From the NCBI GenBank assembly GCA_027492585.1, contig JAPUEK010000063.1, positions 1 to 62,801 on the forward strand: DNA of 62,801 bases. The letters are read 5' to 3'. This DNA comes from Paracoccaceae bacterium. GTDB taxonomy: Bacteria > Pseudomonadota > Alphaproteobacteria > Rhodobacterales > Rhodobacteraceae. Below the pieces are notes generated by a model. That model did not search any database. It was not told the DNA's origin and saw only the letters and a list, made by a program, of their open reading frames with translations. Below, piece by piece: positions 17,678-30,357 of this stretch. Position 1 is the first letter of the stretch, and every line of letters begins with the position of its first letter. A program made the translations under genes and the position numbers.

Positions 17678-19051
17678 TCACGACGGACGGCGCGGCTTGC
17701 CACCTTCGGCGCGGCGCGGGGCAAAGCTGCCGCCCTGCGGTTTGGCCGCCCCGGATTTTCCAGCCCCCGCGGGGCGGTTGCCACCACCGGCCGCCGGGCG
17801 CTGGCCCTGCGGCTTGGCGGATTTCTGCGGCGGCTTGGCGCCGGGCTTCTGGCCGCCGCGCACGGCGGGGCGCTGGCCGCGGTTCTGGCCGGGCTTCGGC
17901 GCCGCGGCCACCACATCCGCCGCCCAGGGCGCGCCCGCCAGCACGGGAATCGGCTTCTTCAGCAGCTTTTCGATCGCCTGCAATTCGCCCATTTCCGCCG
18001 GAGAGCAGAAGGCCACCGCCGTCCCCTCGGCACCTGCGCGCGCGGTGCGGCCGATGCGGTGGACGTAGTTTTCCGGCACGTTCGGCAGGTCGAAGTTGTA
18101 GACGTGCCGAACCGTCGGAATGTCGATCCCGCGGGCCGCGACATCGGTGGCGACCAGCACGTCCAACTCTCCCGAGCGGAATTCGGTCAGGGTCCGGTCG
18201 CGCTGGTTCTGGCTCTTGTTGCCGTGGATGGAGCCGACCTTGAAGCCCCAGCTCGCCAGAAGCTTGCTCAGCTTTTCGGAGCCATGCTTGGTGCGGCCGA
18301 AGACGAGCGCCTGCTCGCCGGGGTGCTTCTTGAGATATTCCTCAAGCACGCGAGCCTTGTCGCCATTCGGGATGTAGTGGACGCCCTGCGCGATCCGCTC
18401 CACCGGCTTGCCGGGCGGGGCGACCTGCACGCGGATCGGCTCGCGCAGGTAGGTATCGGCGATTTCCTCGATGTCCTTCGGCATGGTGGCCGAGAAGAGC
18501 AGGGTCTGGCGCTTTTGCGGGATGTGCTTGGCGATCTTCCGCAGCGAATGGATGAAGCCCATGTCGAGCATGTGGTCGGCCTCGTCCAGCACCAGATAGG
18601 CGCATTTCTCAAGGCTGACATCGCCGCGTTCCAGAAGGTCGATCAGACGGCCGGGGGTGGCGACGAGAACGTCGGTCCCCTTGCTCAGCGCCTGCGCCTG
18701 CTTGAACAGCGAAGCGCCGCCGACGACCATCGTGACCTTGACGGCGGTGCCTTTGGTGAAGATTTCAAGGTTGTCCTTGATCTGGCTGATCAGTTCGCGC
18801 GTCGGGGCGAGGATCAGGGCGCGGACGTTCTTCGGCCCCGGCGGATGGCCGAGGTCGAGAAGCCGGTGCAGCAGCGGCAGGCCGAAGGCAGCGGTCTTGC
18901 CGGTGCCGGTCTGCGCCAGCCCCATCAGGTCGCGGCCTTCCATGATATGCGGGATCGCCTGCGCCTGAATGGGCGTCGGGGCTTTCAGCTGGGTCTTTTC
19001 GAGCGCTTTCAGCAGCTTCGGTGAAAGACCAAGGGATTCAAAGGTGGTCAT
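17678..19051 (-). CDS. DEAD-box ATP-dependent RNA helicase, RhlE type
   Basis: The 457-residue helicase has all the core motifs in order: Q motif, AQTGTGKT, PTRELISQI, TPGRLIDLL, DEADHMLD, SAT, and HRIGRTARAG. The last 90 residues are a low-complexity basic tail rich in Gly, Pro, Gln, Arg and Lys, typical of RhlE-like proteins that bind structured RNA. The likely role is remodelling of rRNA or mRNA, especially in the cold. The ATG at 19051 follows GGAAAGAG. The upstream leader is nearly 300 bases long and contains several hairpins, which may be carB terminators or leader structure. Confidence 0.92.
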   Translation of the reverse strand: MTTFESLGLSPKLLKALEKTQLKAPTPIQAQAIPHIMEGRDLMGLAQTGTGKTAAFGLPLLHRLLDLGHPPGPKNVRALILAPTRELISQIKDNLEIFTKGTAVKVTMVVGGASLFKQAQALSKGTDVLVATPGRLIDLLERGDVSLEKCAYLVLDEADHMLDMGFIHSLRKIAKHIPQKRQTLLFSATMPKDIEEIADTYLREPIRVQVAPPGKPVERIAQGVHYIPNGDKARVLEEYLKKHPGEQALVFGRTKHGSEKLSKLLASWGFKVGSIHGNKSQNQRDRTLTEFRSGELDVLVATDVAARGIDIPTVRHVYNFDLPNVPENYVHRIGRTARAGAEGTAVAFCSPAEMGELQAIEKLLKKPIPVLAGAPWAADVVAAAPKPGQNRGQRPAVRGGQKPGAKPPQKSAKPQGQRPAAGGGNRPAGAGKSGAAKPQGGSFAPRRAEGGKPRRPS

Positions 19052-19277
19052 GTAACTCTTTCCGGCAGCCCGGTGGCTGCCTCCGGCCCCAGGGGCCGAC
19101 AGTGGGAAGCGCCGCACCCTCATATCCGGCCCTTGCCAGATACCGTGCGCGTCGCGGAACCCCTGCGTGACGGTGGGAACCCATCAAGGCGCCTTACACA
19201 TGCTCACGCGGCACGGGCAGCCAGGATGGAGCGCAAATGGGCGCTTTTACGGATTTTGTCAAGCCGGTGCCGGGTTT

Positions 19278-19340
19278 GAAAATCCTTTGAAGGATTTTCA
19301 CCGGCTCCCTGGAAGGAACCGGCAAATTCCTTGCAGGAAA
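19278..19340 (-). terminator. tandem hairpins just beyond carB
   Basis: GAAAATCCTT at 19278-19287 pairs perfectly with AAGGATTTTC at 19290-19299. A second, imperfect stem (CCGGCTCC with GGAACCGG) and a third short one (TTCCT with AGGAA) follow towards the carB stop. They lie within 70 bases of the carB 3' end on the transcribed side, so termination or 3' end protection is the simplest reading. Confidence 0.5.
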
Positions 19341-19346
19341 TCAGGG

Positions 19347-22691
<3,345 letters not shown>

Positions 22692-22785
22692 GGCCGCACT
22701 CCTTATCGCGCCCCCGTCAGCGCAAAACTTCGCGGGTTATAGCCAGAGCGCGCCGGGGCGCAAGGGGACTCGCGGGCCGAAATGC

Positions 22786-22817
22786 AAAGGCGGCCGGGGG
22801 GACGCCCGGCCGCCTTT
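22786..22817 (-). terminator. strong bidirectional hairpin upstream of carB and beyond the permease start side
   Basis: A perfect 13-base stem (22786-22798 with 22805-22817, AAAGGCGGCCGGG and complement) has a six-base loop. On the minus strand, where the permease gene ends at 22836 and comes off carB's far side, the stem is followed by TTT-GCATTT. It is placed to end minus-strand permease transcription before carB. Confidence 0.75.
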
Positions 22818-22835
22818 CTTCTCAACTCCGCCGGA

Positions 22836-24398
22836 TCAGGACTTCTGCCCGACCGCAGCCTCCGCCGCGGCGATGGCGGCCTTGCGCTTGGTGATCTCGT
22901 CGCCGATCGGCGGGCCTTTGAAGCGGCGGTTCTCCACCAGCACCCAGATGATCAGCGCCAGCACCACGAAGCCCACGGTGATTTCCAGAGCCCAGTCGTT
23001 CGGCGGCTGGATGCCGAGGTAGAAGATCAGCGCCATGGAAATCACCACGAGGATCGAGACGATCTTGTAGGCGCCGATCCCCATGTTCCACGGCCCCATC
23101 GTCGGCCACTTCGGCCCGCCGATGGTGAAGAAGCCAAGGGCGATCGGCACGGCGAAGGACAGGAAGAGGAAGATCACCGTGCAGGAGACCACGATGGAAT
23201 AGGCGGGTGTCCCGGCAATGGTGATCGCCGAGGTCAGCCAGACGAAGAGCACGGCCAGAGTGCCGCCGGTCCAGATCGCCGGAACCGGCGTGCGGTACTT
23301 CGGCGAAACCGAGGCGAGCGCCTTGGAGCCGACCGGCATCCCGTCATCGCGCGAGAAGGCGAAGAGCATCCGCGACACCGAGGTGACGGTGGCCAGCCCG
23401 CAAAGCCATTGCGAGATGAAGATCAGCACATAAAGCACTTCCTTCACCGTCGGGTTCACCTGCATGTCCATGCCCCAGAAGAACACGTTCCAGCCCTGTT
23501 TGGCGGCATCGTCCATGTTCGGGAGCATCAGCACGAAGGAGCAGAGCATGATCCAGCCGAAAAGCCCGGACCACCAGACCGAAGACACCATGCCCTTCGG
23601 CACGGCGACGGAGGCGTTCTTGGTTTCCTCCGAAGTATGGGCGGAGGCGTCATAGCCGGTGATCGTGTAGACCGGCAGGAGAAGCCCGAGAAGGAAGGCC
23701 ATGCCGCCCGAGACGGCAAAGGGCCAGACCGCCGAGGCGCCCTCGGTCCCGGTGTAGTTGCCGAAGGTGAAGAGCCGCCCGAAATCCCAGCTCGTCGCCG
23801 AGAAGAGGCAGACCAGCGTGAGCAGGATCGCGGTGGCGAAGATCAGATAGCCCGAAAAGTCGGTCAGCTTCGCCGTCAGCTTGATGCCGAGGTGGTTGCA
23901 CAGCGCCTGAAGCGCGGTGATCACCGCCACGAAGAGGACGCGGTGGGTCAGCGTATCCTCGACCCCGAAGGTGGCCCCGAAGGCTCCGAAGAAGAAGTAG
24001 AAGGTGCCGACGTTGATCGCCCCCAGAACGGTGACGAGGCCCAGAAGGTTCAGCCAGGCCGAGATCCAGCCGGTGAAGCGATTCCCGAGGATCGAACCCC
24101 AGTGGTAAAGCCCGCCCGCCGTCGGATAGGCCGAGGAGATCTGCGCCAGACCAAGCGCGAAGACCCCCGAGATCAGCACCCCGAGCGGCCAGCCGAGCCC
24201 GATGGCGGCACCGCCCGCCCCCGAGGTCGCCTGACCGAGCGAGTTGATCCCGCCGGACAGGATGCAGATGATCGAAAAGGAGATTGCGAAGTTCGAGAAC
24301 CGCGACATGGAGCGTTCAAGCTCCTGCGCGTAGCCCATGCCATGCAGGACCTTCATGTCCTCATGCTGGTCGTGATCGGAATAGTTGTCCGCAGCCAT
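22836..24398 (-). CDS. APC-superfamily amino acid/choline-type permease
   Basis: The 520-residue protein has about twelve hydrophobic segments. The unwound-helix motif near the start (ISFSIICILSGGINSLGQA) and the later SSAYPTAGGLYHW are typical of the amino acid-choline transporter branch of the APC superfamily (GABA permease/BAT1-like). The expected role is proton- or cation-coupled uptake of an amino acid, amine or choline-like compound. The C-terminus is cytoplasmic and Ala/Lys-rich. It is divergent from pabB over 248 bases; its terminator lies before carB. Confidence 0.85.
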   Translation of the reverse strand: MAADNYSDHDQHEDMKVLHGMGYAQELERSMSRFSNFAISFSIICILSGGINSLGQATSGAGGAAIGLGWPLGVLISGVFALGLAQISSAYPTAGGLYHWGSILGNRFTGWISAWLNLLGLVTVLGAINVGTFYFFFGAFGATFGVEDTLTHRVLFVAVITALQALCNHLGIKLTAKLTDFSGYLIFATAILLTLVCLFSATSWDFGRLFTFGNYTGTEGASAVWPFAVSGGMAFLLGLLLPVYTITGYDASAHTSEETKNASVAVPKGMVSSVWWSGLFGWIMLCSFVLMLPNMDDAAKQGWNVFFWGMDMQVNPTVKEVLYVLIFISQWLCGLATVTSVSRMLFAFSRDDGMPVGSKALASVSPKYRTPVPAIWTGGTLAVLFVWLTSAITIAGTPAYSIVVSCTVIFLFLSFAVPIALGFFTIGGPKWPTMGPWNMGIGAYKIVSILVVISMALIFYLGIQPPNDWALEITVGFVVLALIIWVLVENRRFKGPPIGDEITKRKAAIAAAEAAVGQKS

Positions 24399-24646
24399 TG
24401 TTACCCTCCGAACCGTTTGCTGGTTTTTGTTATCTTTCCCAGTGCGGCATATTGCCGTCCCTGCTGGGAGGAAAACCCGAATTTTTCAGTCTGGCAAGCG
24501 TTGAATAGATTTTTACAAGATTGATACAAAACCGCTGCTTCCGAAGCCGTTTTTTCCGGCGATGCGCGGGGGCGGGTTGCCGGAAGGGGCTGGTCTTGAC
24601 CGGGCCGCTGGCCTAGGTCTGGGGCATCGCAAGGAAAGGGTGCCGC
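24399..24646. promoter_or_regulatory. divergent promoter region, permease / pabB
   Basis: This 248-base gap contains an AT-richer stretch around 24410-24530 that probably carries both promoters. An imperfect dyad CCCAG...CTGGG spans about 24439-24470. No specific operator was recognised. Confidence 0.4.
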
Positions 24647-25783
24647 GTGATCCTGCTTGAGGACGGTCCGGGGGGCAGACCCGCGCTTTTCGACAAGGCG
24701 CGGCGGCTCGTGATCGCCCGGCGGGCGGAGGATCTGGCGGGTGCTCTGGCGGCGCTCGATGCGGCGCGGGCGGAAGGGCTCTGGGTCGCGGGGTGGATCG
24801 CCTATGAGGCGGGATATGCGCTGGAACCGAAGCTTGGCGCCCTGATGCCGGAAGGGGCGGGGCCGCTTCTGGTCTTCGGGCTCTTCGACGCGCCGCAGGA
24901 GGCCGGGCCGGTGCTGGAACAGGCGCGGGCCGAGGCGCGCGGCGTGGCGGTCGCGGCTCCGAAGCCGATGATTTCCCGCATCGCCTACGATGCCGCCATG
25001 GCGCGGGTGATGGCCTATATCGGCGCCGGGGATTGCTATCAGATCAACCTGACCTTCCCGATGGAAAGCGCGCTGCTCTCCGGCTCGCCCCTTGGCCTTT
25101 ACGGCGCGCTGCGGGCGCGGCAGGCGGTTGGGCACGGTGCCTTCGTCGATCCGGGGGAGGGGCCGGTCCTGATCTCGCGTTCGCCGGAGCTGTTCCTGCG
25201 GATCGCGCCGGATGGCCGGATCGAGGCGCGGCCGATGAAAGGCACCGCCCCGCGCGACCCCGATCCGGTGCGCGATGCCGAACTGGCCGAGGAACTGCGC
25301 GCCTCGTCCAAGGGCCAGGCGGAAAACCTGATGATCGTGGACCTTCTGCGGAACGACATCAGCCGGGTGGCGACGGTCGGCTCGGTCAAGGTGCCGAAAC
25401 TGTTCGCGGTGGAAAGCTATGCGACGCTGCACCAGATGGTCTCGACCGTCGTGGGCCAACTGGTGGAGCCGCCCTCCATGACCGGGGTGATGGCGGCGCT
25501 TTTCCCCTGCGGCTCCATCACCGGCGCGCCGAAGATCCGCGCCATGGAGATCATCCGCGAGGTGGAGCTGCACCCGCGCGGCGCCTATTGCGGGGCGATC
25601 GGCTGGATGGCGCCGGAGGGGGAGGCCTCGTTTTCCGTGGCGATCCGGACGCTCTCGCTGACGGGCGCGCGGATCGTGTTGAACGTGGGCGGCGGGGTGG
25701 TGCAGGATTCCACCGCCGAAGGCGAATGGGAGGAGGCGCTGTGGAAAGCGCGCTACATGCGGGGGCTGGCGAGCCGGGGCTGA
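24647..25783 (+). CDS. pabB: aminodeoxychorismate synthase component I
   Basis: The 378-residue chorismate-binding enzyme makes 4-amino-4-deoxychorismate for folate synthesis. It shows the family's catalytic core: YIGAGDCYQINLT, RPMKGTAPRD, ENLMIVDLLRNDISRV, SITGAPKIRAMEII and the C-terminal GGGVVQDS. It is shorter than E. coli PabB, as usual for alphaproteobacteria. The GTG start at 24647 is preceded by AAGGAAAGGG. Its end overlaps the next gene, which encodes the enzyme that uses its product. Confidence 0.92.
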   Translation: MILLEDGPGGRPALFDKARRLVIARRAEDLAGALAALDAARAEGLWVAGWIAYEAGYALEPKLGALMPEGAGPLLVFGLFDAPQEAGPVLEQARAEARGVAVAAPKPMISRIAYDAAMARVMAYIGAGDCYQINLTFPMESALLSGSPLGLYGALRARQAVGHGAFVDPGEGPVLISRSPELFLRIAPDGRIEARPMKGTAPRDPDPVRDAELAEELRASSKGQAENLMIVDLLRNDISRVATVGSVKVPKLFAVESYATLHQMVSTVVGQLVEPPSMTGVMAALFPCGSITGAPKIRAMEIIREVELHPRGAYCGAIGWMAPEGEASFSVAIRTLSLTGARIVLNVGGGVVQDSTAEGEWEEALWKARYMRGLASRG

Positions 25784-26358
25784 AGCTGATCGAGACGCTC
25801 TTGTGGGACGGCGGGCGGTTTCCCCGCCTTGCCCTCCATCTCGACCGCCTCGCCGCCGCCGCCCGGTTGCTCGGCTGGCCGCCGGCTGCGGCCGAAGCGA
25901 CGCTCGCCCGGATCTCCGGCCCGGCCGCGCGGGTGCGGCTGACGCTGGATGCCGCGGGCCGGGTCGAGGTGACGGCCGCGCCCCTGGTTCCGATGTCGCC
26001 CTTCTGGCGTCTGGGCCTGGCCGAAGCGCGGCTGCGCTGCGACGACCCCTGGCTGCGGGTGAAATCGACCCGCCGTCCGCTCCATGACGCGGCACGGGCG
26101 GCGCTGCCTGCGGACCGGGAGGAACTGATCTTCCTCAATGAACGCGGCGAGGTCTGCGAAGGCACGATCACCACGCTGTTCTTCGACCGGGGGCAGGGGC
26201 TGCGGACCCCGCCGCTTGCCTGCGGCCTTCTGCCCGGCGTGCTGCGCGCCGAACTGGCCGCCCCGGAAGAAATCCTGCTTGCCGAAGACTTGCCCAGGGT
26301 CCGGCTCTGGGTCGGCAATGCGTTGCGCGGCCTGATCCCCTCCTTCTGGATGCCTTAG
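25741..26358 (+). CDS. pabC: aminodeoxychorismate lyase-type class IV PLP enzyme
   Basis: The 205-residue protein is of the branched-chain aminotransferase/ADC lyase fold. The PLP-binding Lys lies in LRVKSTRRP, and NERGEVCEGTITTLFF is the conserved segment after it. It is shorter than E. coli PabC (about 270) but similar to the short form usually paired with PabB in alphaproteobacteria. The GTG start lies 43 bases inside pabB, in another frame, so the two are co-translated. It would release pyruvate from aminodeoxychorismate to give 4-aminobenzoate. Confidence 0.82.
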   Translation: MESALHAGAGEPGLKLIETLLWDGGRFPRLALHLDRLAAAARLLGWPPAAAEATLARISGPAARVRLTLDAAGRVEVTAAPLVPMSPFWRLGLAEARLRCDDPWLRVKSTRRPLHDAARAALPADREELIFLNERGEVCEGTITTLFFDRGQGLRTPPLACGLLPGVLRAELAAPEEILLAEDLPRVRLWVGNALRGLIPSFWMP

Positions 26359-26365
26359 GCTTTCT

Positions 26366-26452
26366 TCTCTTCTCAAATATCCCCGCCGGAGGCTCCTCTG
26401 GCCGAGGCAGGAGCCTCCGGCGGGGATATTTGGGGCAAGATGAAAGGGCAGG
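26366..26452. repeat. back-to-back pair of GGATATTT repeats with perfect 23-base inverted arms
   Basis: Arms at 26375-26397 and 26409-26431 are perfect reverse complements around an 11-base loop. Outside the arms the left copy has a CTTTCTTCTCTTCTC tail and the right copy a GGGGCAAGATGAAAGG tail, so it is two dispersed repeats joined at their CCTCCGG ends. It directly follows the pabC stop and precedes aspS. A transcript would form a very stable hairpin. Confidence 0.9.
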
Positions 26453-26532
26453 GCGCGGGCGCGGGCTTGACTTCGCTTTTGGGGCGGGGTGTATCGGGCC
26501 GAACCGTTACAGCCTCCGTGAAGGGGAAGAAG

Positions 26533-28311
26533 ATGCACGCCTATCGCAGCCATACTTGCGCCGATCTGAACATGGCCCATGCCGGTCAGGAGGTTCGCCT
26601 TTCGGGCTGGGTGCATCGGGTGCGCGATCATGGCGGGGTGCTTTTCATTGACCTGCGCGACCATTACGGCATCACGCAGGTGCTGGCCGACAGCGACAGC
26701 CCGGCCTTTGCCGAGATCGAGAAGGTCCGGGCCGAATGGGTGGTGCGGATCGACGGGCGGGTGAAGGCGCGCGATGCGAGCCTCGTCAACCCCAAGCTGC
26801 CGACCGGCGAGATCGAGGTCTATGCGACCGGCCTCACCGTTCTGGGCGCCGCCGACGAACTGCCGCTGCCGGTCTTCGGCGAGCTCGAATATCCGGAGGA
26901 AACCCGTCTCACCTACCGCTTCCTCGACCTGCGCCGCGAGAAGCTGCATCGCAACATGATGCTGCGGAGCCAGGTCGTGCGCTCCATGCGGAAGCGGATG
27001 TGGGACCAGGGCTTCAACGAGTTCCAAACCCCGATCATCACCGCTTCTTCGCCGGAAGGCGCGCGCGACTTTCTCGTGCCGTCGCGGCTCCATCCCGGCA
27101 AGTTCTACGCCCTGCCGCAGGCCCCGCAGCAATTCAAGCAACTGATCATGGTGGCGGGCTTCGACCGCTACTTCCAGATCGCCCCCTGCTTCCGCGACGA
27201 GGACCCGCGGGCGGACCGTTCGCCGACCGACTTCTACCAGCTCGATCTCGAAATGTCCTTCGTCGAGCAGGAAGACGTGTTCGCCGCCGTGCAGCCGGTC
27301 ATCCAGGGGATTTTCGAGGAATTCGCGCCGGGCAAGAAGGTTTACGCCGACTGGACGCGCATCGCCTACCGCGACAGCCTGAAATGGTATGGCTCCGACA
27401 AGCCCGACCTGCGGAACCCGATCCGGATGGCCGATGTTTCGGCGCATTTCCGCGACTCGGGCTTTGCGATCTTCGCCAGACTCCTCGAAGTCGAGGGCAA
27501 CGAGGTCCGCGCCATTCCCGCGCCGACCGGGGGCAGCCGCAAATTCGCCGACCGCATGAATGCCTTCGCCCAGAAAGAGGGCCTGCCGGGCATGGGCTAT
27601 ATCTTCTGGCGCAAGGCGGAAGATGGCTCGACCGAGGCCGCTGGTCCCATCGCCAAGGCGATCGGGGCGGAGCGGACCGAGGCGATCCGCACCGAACTCG
27701 GGCTGACCGAGGGCGATGCCGTCTTCTTCCTCGGTGGCAAGGCCGAGGTGTTCGAGCCGGTTGCGGGGCGTGCGCGCAACGAGATCGGGCGCGAGCTGGG
27801 GCTGACGGAGCAGAATTGCTTCAAATTCGCCTGGATCGTCGATTTCCCGATGTATGAGAAGACCGACGACGGCAAGATCGACTTCAGCCACAACCCCTTC
27901 TCCATGCCGCAGGGCGGGCTGGAGGCGCTGAACGGCGATCCGCTCGATGTCTATGCCTATCAGTATGATCTCGCCTGCAACGGCTATGAGCTGATCTCGG
28001 GCGGCATCCGCAACCACAAGCCGGAGATCATGTTCAAGGCGTTCGAGCTCGCCGGCTATCCGAATTCCGAGGTGGAGAAGCGTTTTGGCGGCATGGTCAA
28101 GGCGTTCAAATACGGCGCCCCGCCCCACGGCGGCTGTGCGGCGGGGATCGACCGGATCGTGATGCTGCTGGCCGATGAGGCCAACATCCGCGAGGTCATC
28201 ATGTTCCCGATGAACCAGCGGGCGGAAGACCTGCTGATGGGCGCGCCCTCGGAGCCGACCAGCACCCAGATGCGCGAGCTGAGCCTGCGCCCGGTGCCGA
28301 AGGAAGGCTGA
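26533..28311 (+). CDS. aspS: aspartyl-tRNA synthetase
   Basis: The 592-residue class IIb synthetase charges tRNA-Asp. The N-terminal OB-fold anticodon domain ([21 protein letters not shown]), motif 2 ([20 protein letters not shown]), the GAD insertion domain and motif 3 (GIDRIVMLL) are present. The start was set at the ATG preceded by AAGGGGAAGAAG; an earlier in-frame ATG falls in the upstream repeat. As GatA and GatC are encoded in the same window, the enzyme may be non-discriminating and also make Asp-tRNA(Asn); the sequence alone does not prove it. Confidence 0.96.
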   Translation: MHAYRSHTCADLNMAHAGQEVRLSGWVHRVRDHGGVLFIDLRDHYGITQVLADSDSPAFAEIEKVRAEWVVRIDGRVKARDASLVNPKLPTGEIEVYATGLTVLGAADELPLPVFGELEYPEETRLTYRFLDLRREKLHRNMMLRSQVVRSMRKRMWDQGFNEFQTPIITASSPEGARDFLVPSRLHPGKFYALPQAPQQFKQLIMVAGFDRYFQIAPCFRDEDPRADRSPTDFYQLDLEMSFVEQEDVFAAVQPVIQGIFEEFAPGKKVYADWTRIAYRDSLKWYGSDKPDLRNPIRMADVSAHFRDSGFAIFARLLEVEGNEVRAIPAPTGGSRKFADRMNAFAQKEGLPGMGYIFWRKAEDGSTEAAGPIAKAIGAERTEAIRTELGLTEGDAVFFLGGKAEVFEPVAGRARNEIGRELGLTEQNCFKFAWIVDFPMYEKTDDGKIDFSHNPFSMPQGGLEALNGDPLDVYAYQYDLACNGYELISGGIRNHKPEIMFKAFELAGYPNSEVEKRFGGMVKAFKYGAPPHGGCAAGIDRIVMLLADEANIREVIMFPMNQRAEDLLMGAPSEPTSTQMRELSLRPVPKEG

Positions 28312-28332
28312 CAACCTCTCTGACAGTTCGTG

Positions 28333-28367
28333 CAAACGCCGCAGCCCAGGGTTGCGGCGTTTGTTTT
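28333..28367 (+). terminator. rho-independent terminator after aspS
   Basis: CAAACGCCGCA at 28333-28343 pairs perfectly with TGCGGCGTTTG at 28353-28363, followed by TTTT. It lies 20 bases past the aspS stop. Confidence 0.9.
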
Positions 28368-28492
28368 GTGACGGGATATGACGTATTTTCCCCGCTCCGG
28401 CGGGGCTTTTGTGACATCCTGCTTCTTCCGTTGCGGCCCGGCTCTGCTTAAGTGGAAAGAAGAGTTTCTGTGGTGAGTAAGGGGGGTGCGGG

Positions 28493-28819
28493 ATGCGGCT
28501 GGTTCTGGGGCTTCTGATGGGGTGCGCCTGTGTCGGTGCCGTGATGGCGCAGACGGCGACGACGGTAACCTACAAATGCGAGCGCGGCGCACGGGTCGAC
28601 GCGACCTATCTGACGGTGACGGAGGGCGCCTTCGCGGTCGTCACGGCCGAGGGTCGGCAGGTCGCCCTGCAGGCGGATTCGTCGGGCGGCGAGGGGCGTT
28701 TCTCCTCGGTCGAAGACGGGGCGCCCTATGTCTGGTGGGTCCGCAACGGCGAGGCGGAGCTTTCGGTGAAAATGGGCGGCAGCGACATCGCCGTGCTCAG
28801 GAAGTGCCACGAGGGCTGA
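28493..28819 (+). CDS. MliC/PliC-type C-type lysozyme inhibitor, periplasmic
   Basis: The 108-residue protein has a signal peptide ending near VMAQT. The mature part carries the MliC pattern: YKCERGARVDATY with the first Cys, VALQADSSGGEGRFSS in the lysozyme-contacting loop, and the final CHEG with the second Cys forming the expected disulfide. There is no clear lipobox Cys after the signal, so it is probably soluble in the periplasm (PliC-like). Its end overlaps the converging receiver-domain gene by 23 bases. Confidence 0.72.
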   Translation: MRLVLGLLMGCACVGAVMAQTATTVTYKCERGARVDATYLTVTEGAFAVVTAEGRQVALQADSSGGEGRFSSVEDGAPYVWWVRNGEAELSVKMGGSDIAVLRKCHEG

Positions 28820-29555
28820 GACCCGTCAGCGCGCCGCTCCCCGAAGTCGGGAAAGCGGCCTCGGCGCGGTTGAGGCGCTGGTCGATGAGGCCCCGGAGCG
28901 GGGCAAGATCGCTCGCCTCCGCGGCCAGAAGCGAGGCTGTGGCGAGGGCGCCATCCTGTGCCTGCCGTGCGAGGCTTGCGACGAAGCCGGTGACATACCG
29001 GCGGCAGGCCGGATCGGGGTTGCCGCGCAGCGCATCGGCGGCGCGCAGCAGATCGTCCTGCAGGGCCAGCGGATCGGGCAGGATCACATCCTCTCCCGCC
29101 GGGGCCGGAAGCAGGTCCAGATCCGGCAGGTGATGGCGCAGGGCGGCGCAGAAGGCGGCGAGGCTTTGCAGGGGTTTGTCGAGAAAACCGTCCGCGCCGG
29201 CAGCAAGGGCGAGGCTGCGCCCCGTTGCGCTGCCCGACGTGCCGAGCACCACGGCCGGCCGCCGGGAGGACAGCACCAGATCGCGGATCAGCCCTTCCCC
29301 CCGGCCATCCGGAAGGCCGAGGTCCACGATCACCACATCGGGCCGGTAGACGCGCAGATGGGCGCGGGCGGCCGCGATGGTTTCCGCCCGCCGCAGTCTT
29401 GCCCCCGCCCGCTGGCACAGAAGCCGGAGGGCGTCGCAGGCAAAACGGCTGTCCTCCACGGCCAGCACCGTCAAACCTTGAAGCGGCAATGTGCCGAAGG
29501 GGGGAGCGGGCAGGGTCATGACCGGGGCGGGGGGACGATGGGCGGGATCTGGCAT
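28797..29555 (-). CDS. stand-alone receiver-domain protein with C-terminal helical region
   Basis: The protein has 252 residues. The receiver (about 28-145) keeps the acidic pair (VEDSR), the phospho-acceptor Asp (IVDLGLPDG), the Thr (LGTSGS) and Lys (DKPL), so it should be phosphorylatable. No DNA-binding or enzymatic output domain follows; the last 100 residues are helical (DDLLRAADALRGN, then VASLARQAQDGALATASLL) and could be an Hpt-like or protein-binding module. No kinase is adjacent. Confidence 0.75.
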   Translation of the reverse strand: MPDPAHRPPAPVMTLPAPPFGTLPLQGLTVLAVEDSRFACDALRLLCQRAGARLRRAETIAAARAHLRVYRPDVVIVDLGLPDGRGEGLIRDLVLSSRRPAVVLGTSGSATGRSLALAAGADGFLDKPLQSLAAFCAALRHHLPDLDLLPAPAGEDVILPDPLALQDDLLRAADALRGNPDPACRRYVTGFVASLARQAQDGALATASLLAAEASDLAPLRGLIDQRLNRAEAAFPTSGSGALTGLSPRGTS

Positions 29556-29952
29556 CGCGGGACCTCAGGGAAAGACGGAATTTCTGGAACGGGACGCAGC
29601 GGGGCAGGGCGGGAGACCGGATGGGGAGGTTGTCCGAATGTCAGGAACGGCAGGCGACGGAAACCGGAACGGAGGGCCGGGGTTCGGCAGGGCGGACCCC
29701 GGCAGGCCGGGCGGGGAGGCGAGGGACGGGCAACAGGACTTCGGCAGGCGGATCGGGGGCAGGGGGATCGGGTTCGCAGCCGCGGCAGATTCGGCATATG
29801 TCCCAGTGAGACACAGCTTTGGCTAACGACGGGTAAACGCGCCTGCCGCAACCTGCCAAAAGCTTGCGCCGTTGCTGCGACGCTGCGCCCCTCTTGCCGG
29901 AGCGGGGCGCCCCGCTCATAAGGGCGGAGTATGTGCCGCAACGGAGCCTGCC
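29556..29952. other. 397-base intergenic region
   Basis: It lies between the start of the receiver-domain gene (minus) and mce (plus). The left two thirds is a G-rich purine stretch with open frames on both strands that look like composition artefacts (low-complexity Gly/Arg or Pro/Arg). On the minus strand around 29820-29840 the sequence TTTACCCGTCGTTAG has the spacing of a CtrA-like box with two mismatches; this is weak. Confidence 0.4.
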
Positions 29953-30357
29953 ATGATCGGTCGCCTGAACCATATCGCCATCGCCGTTCCCGACCTGGAG
30001 GCCGCTTCCGCGCAGTACCGTGACACGCTCGGCGCCAGGGTCGGCGTGCCGCAGCCGGAACCGGATCACGGTGTGACCGTGGTCTTCATCGAACTGCCGA
30101 ATACCAAGGTCGAGCTGCTGCATCCGCTCGGCGACGCCTCGCCTATCCTCGGTTTTCTGGAAAAGAACCCCTCGGGCGGGATACATCACATCTGCTATGA
30201 GGTGGATGACATTCTTGCGGCGCGCGACCAGTTGAAAGCCGCCGGCGCGCGGGTGCTCGGGAGCGGAGAACCGAAGATCGGCGCCCATGGCAAGCCGGTC
30301 CTTTTCCTCCATCCGAAGGATTTCAACGGCTGCCTCGTGGAACTGGAACAAGCATGA
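29953..30357 (+). CDS. mce: methylmalonyl-CoA epimerase
   Basis: The 134-residue vicinal-oxygen-chelate enzyme interconverts (R)- and (S)-methylmalonyl-CoA in the propionyl-CoA to succinyl-CoA route. Metal ligands are seen in RLNHIAIAVPD, near VELLHPLGD, in GGIHHICYEVDD and in the final CLVELEQA Glu. The length is typical. Its stop overlaps the start of the following DUF1467 gene (ATGA). It complements prpE in propionate assimilation. Confidence 0.93.
   Translation: MIGRLNHIAIAVPDLEAASAQYRDTLGARVGVPQPEPDHGVTVVFIELPNTKVELLHPLGDASPILGFLEKNPSGGIHHICYEVDDILAARDQLKAAGARVLGSGEPKIGAHGKPVLFLHPKDFNGCLVELEQA

Noticed and set aside
29491-29941. Overlapping ORFs on both strands in the gap before mce
   Set aside because: Low-complexity Gly/Arg or Pro/Arg translations, no ribosome sites and no family resemblance.
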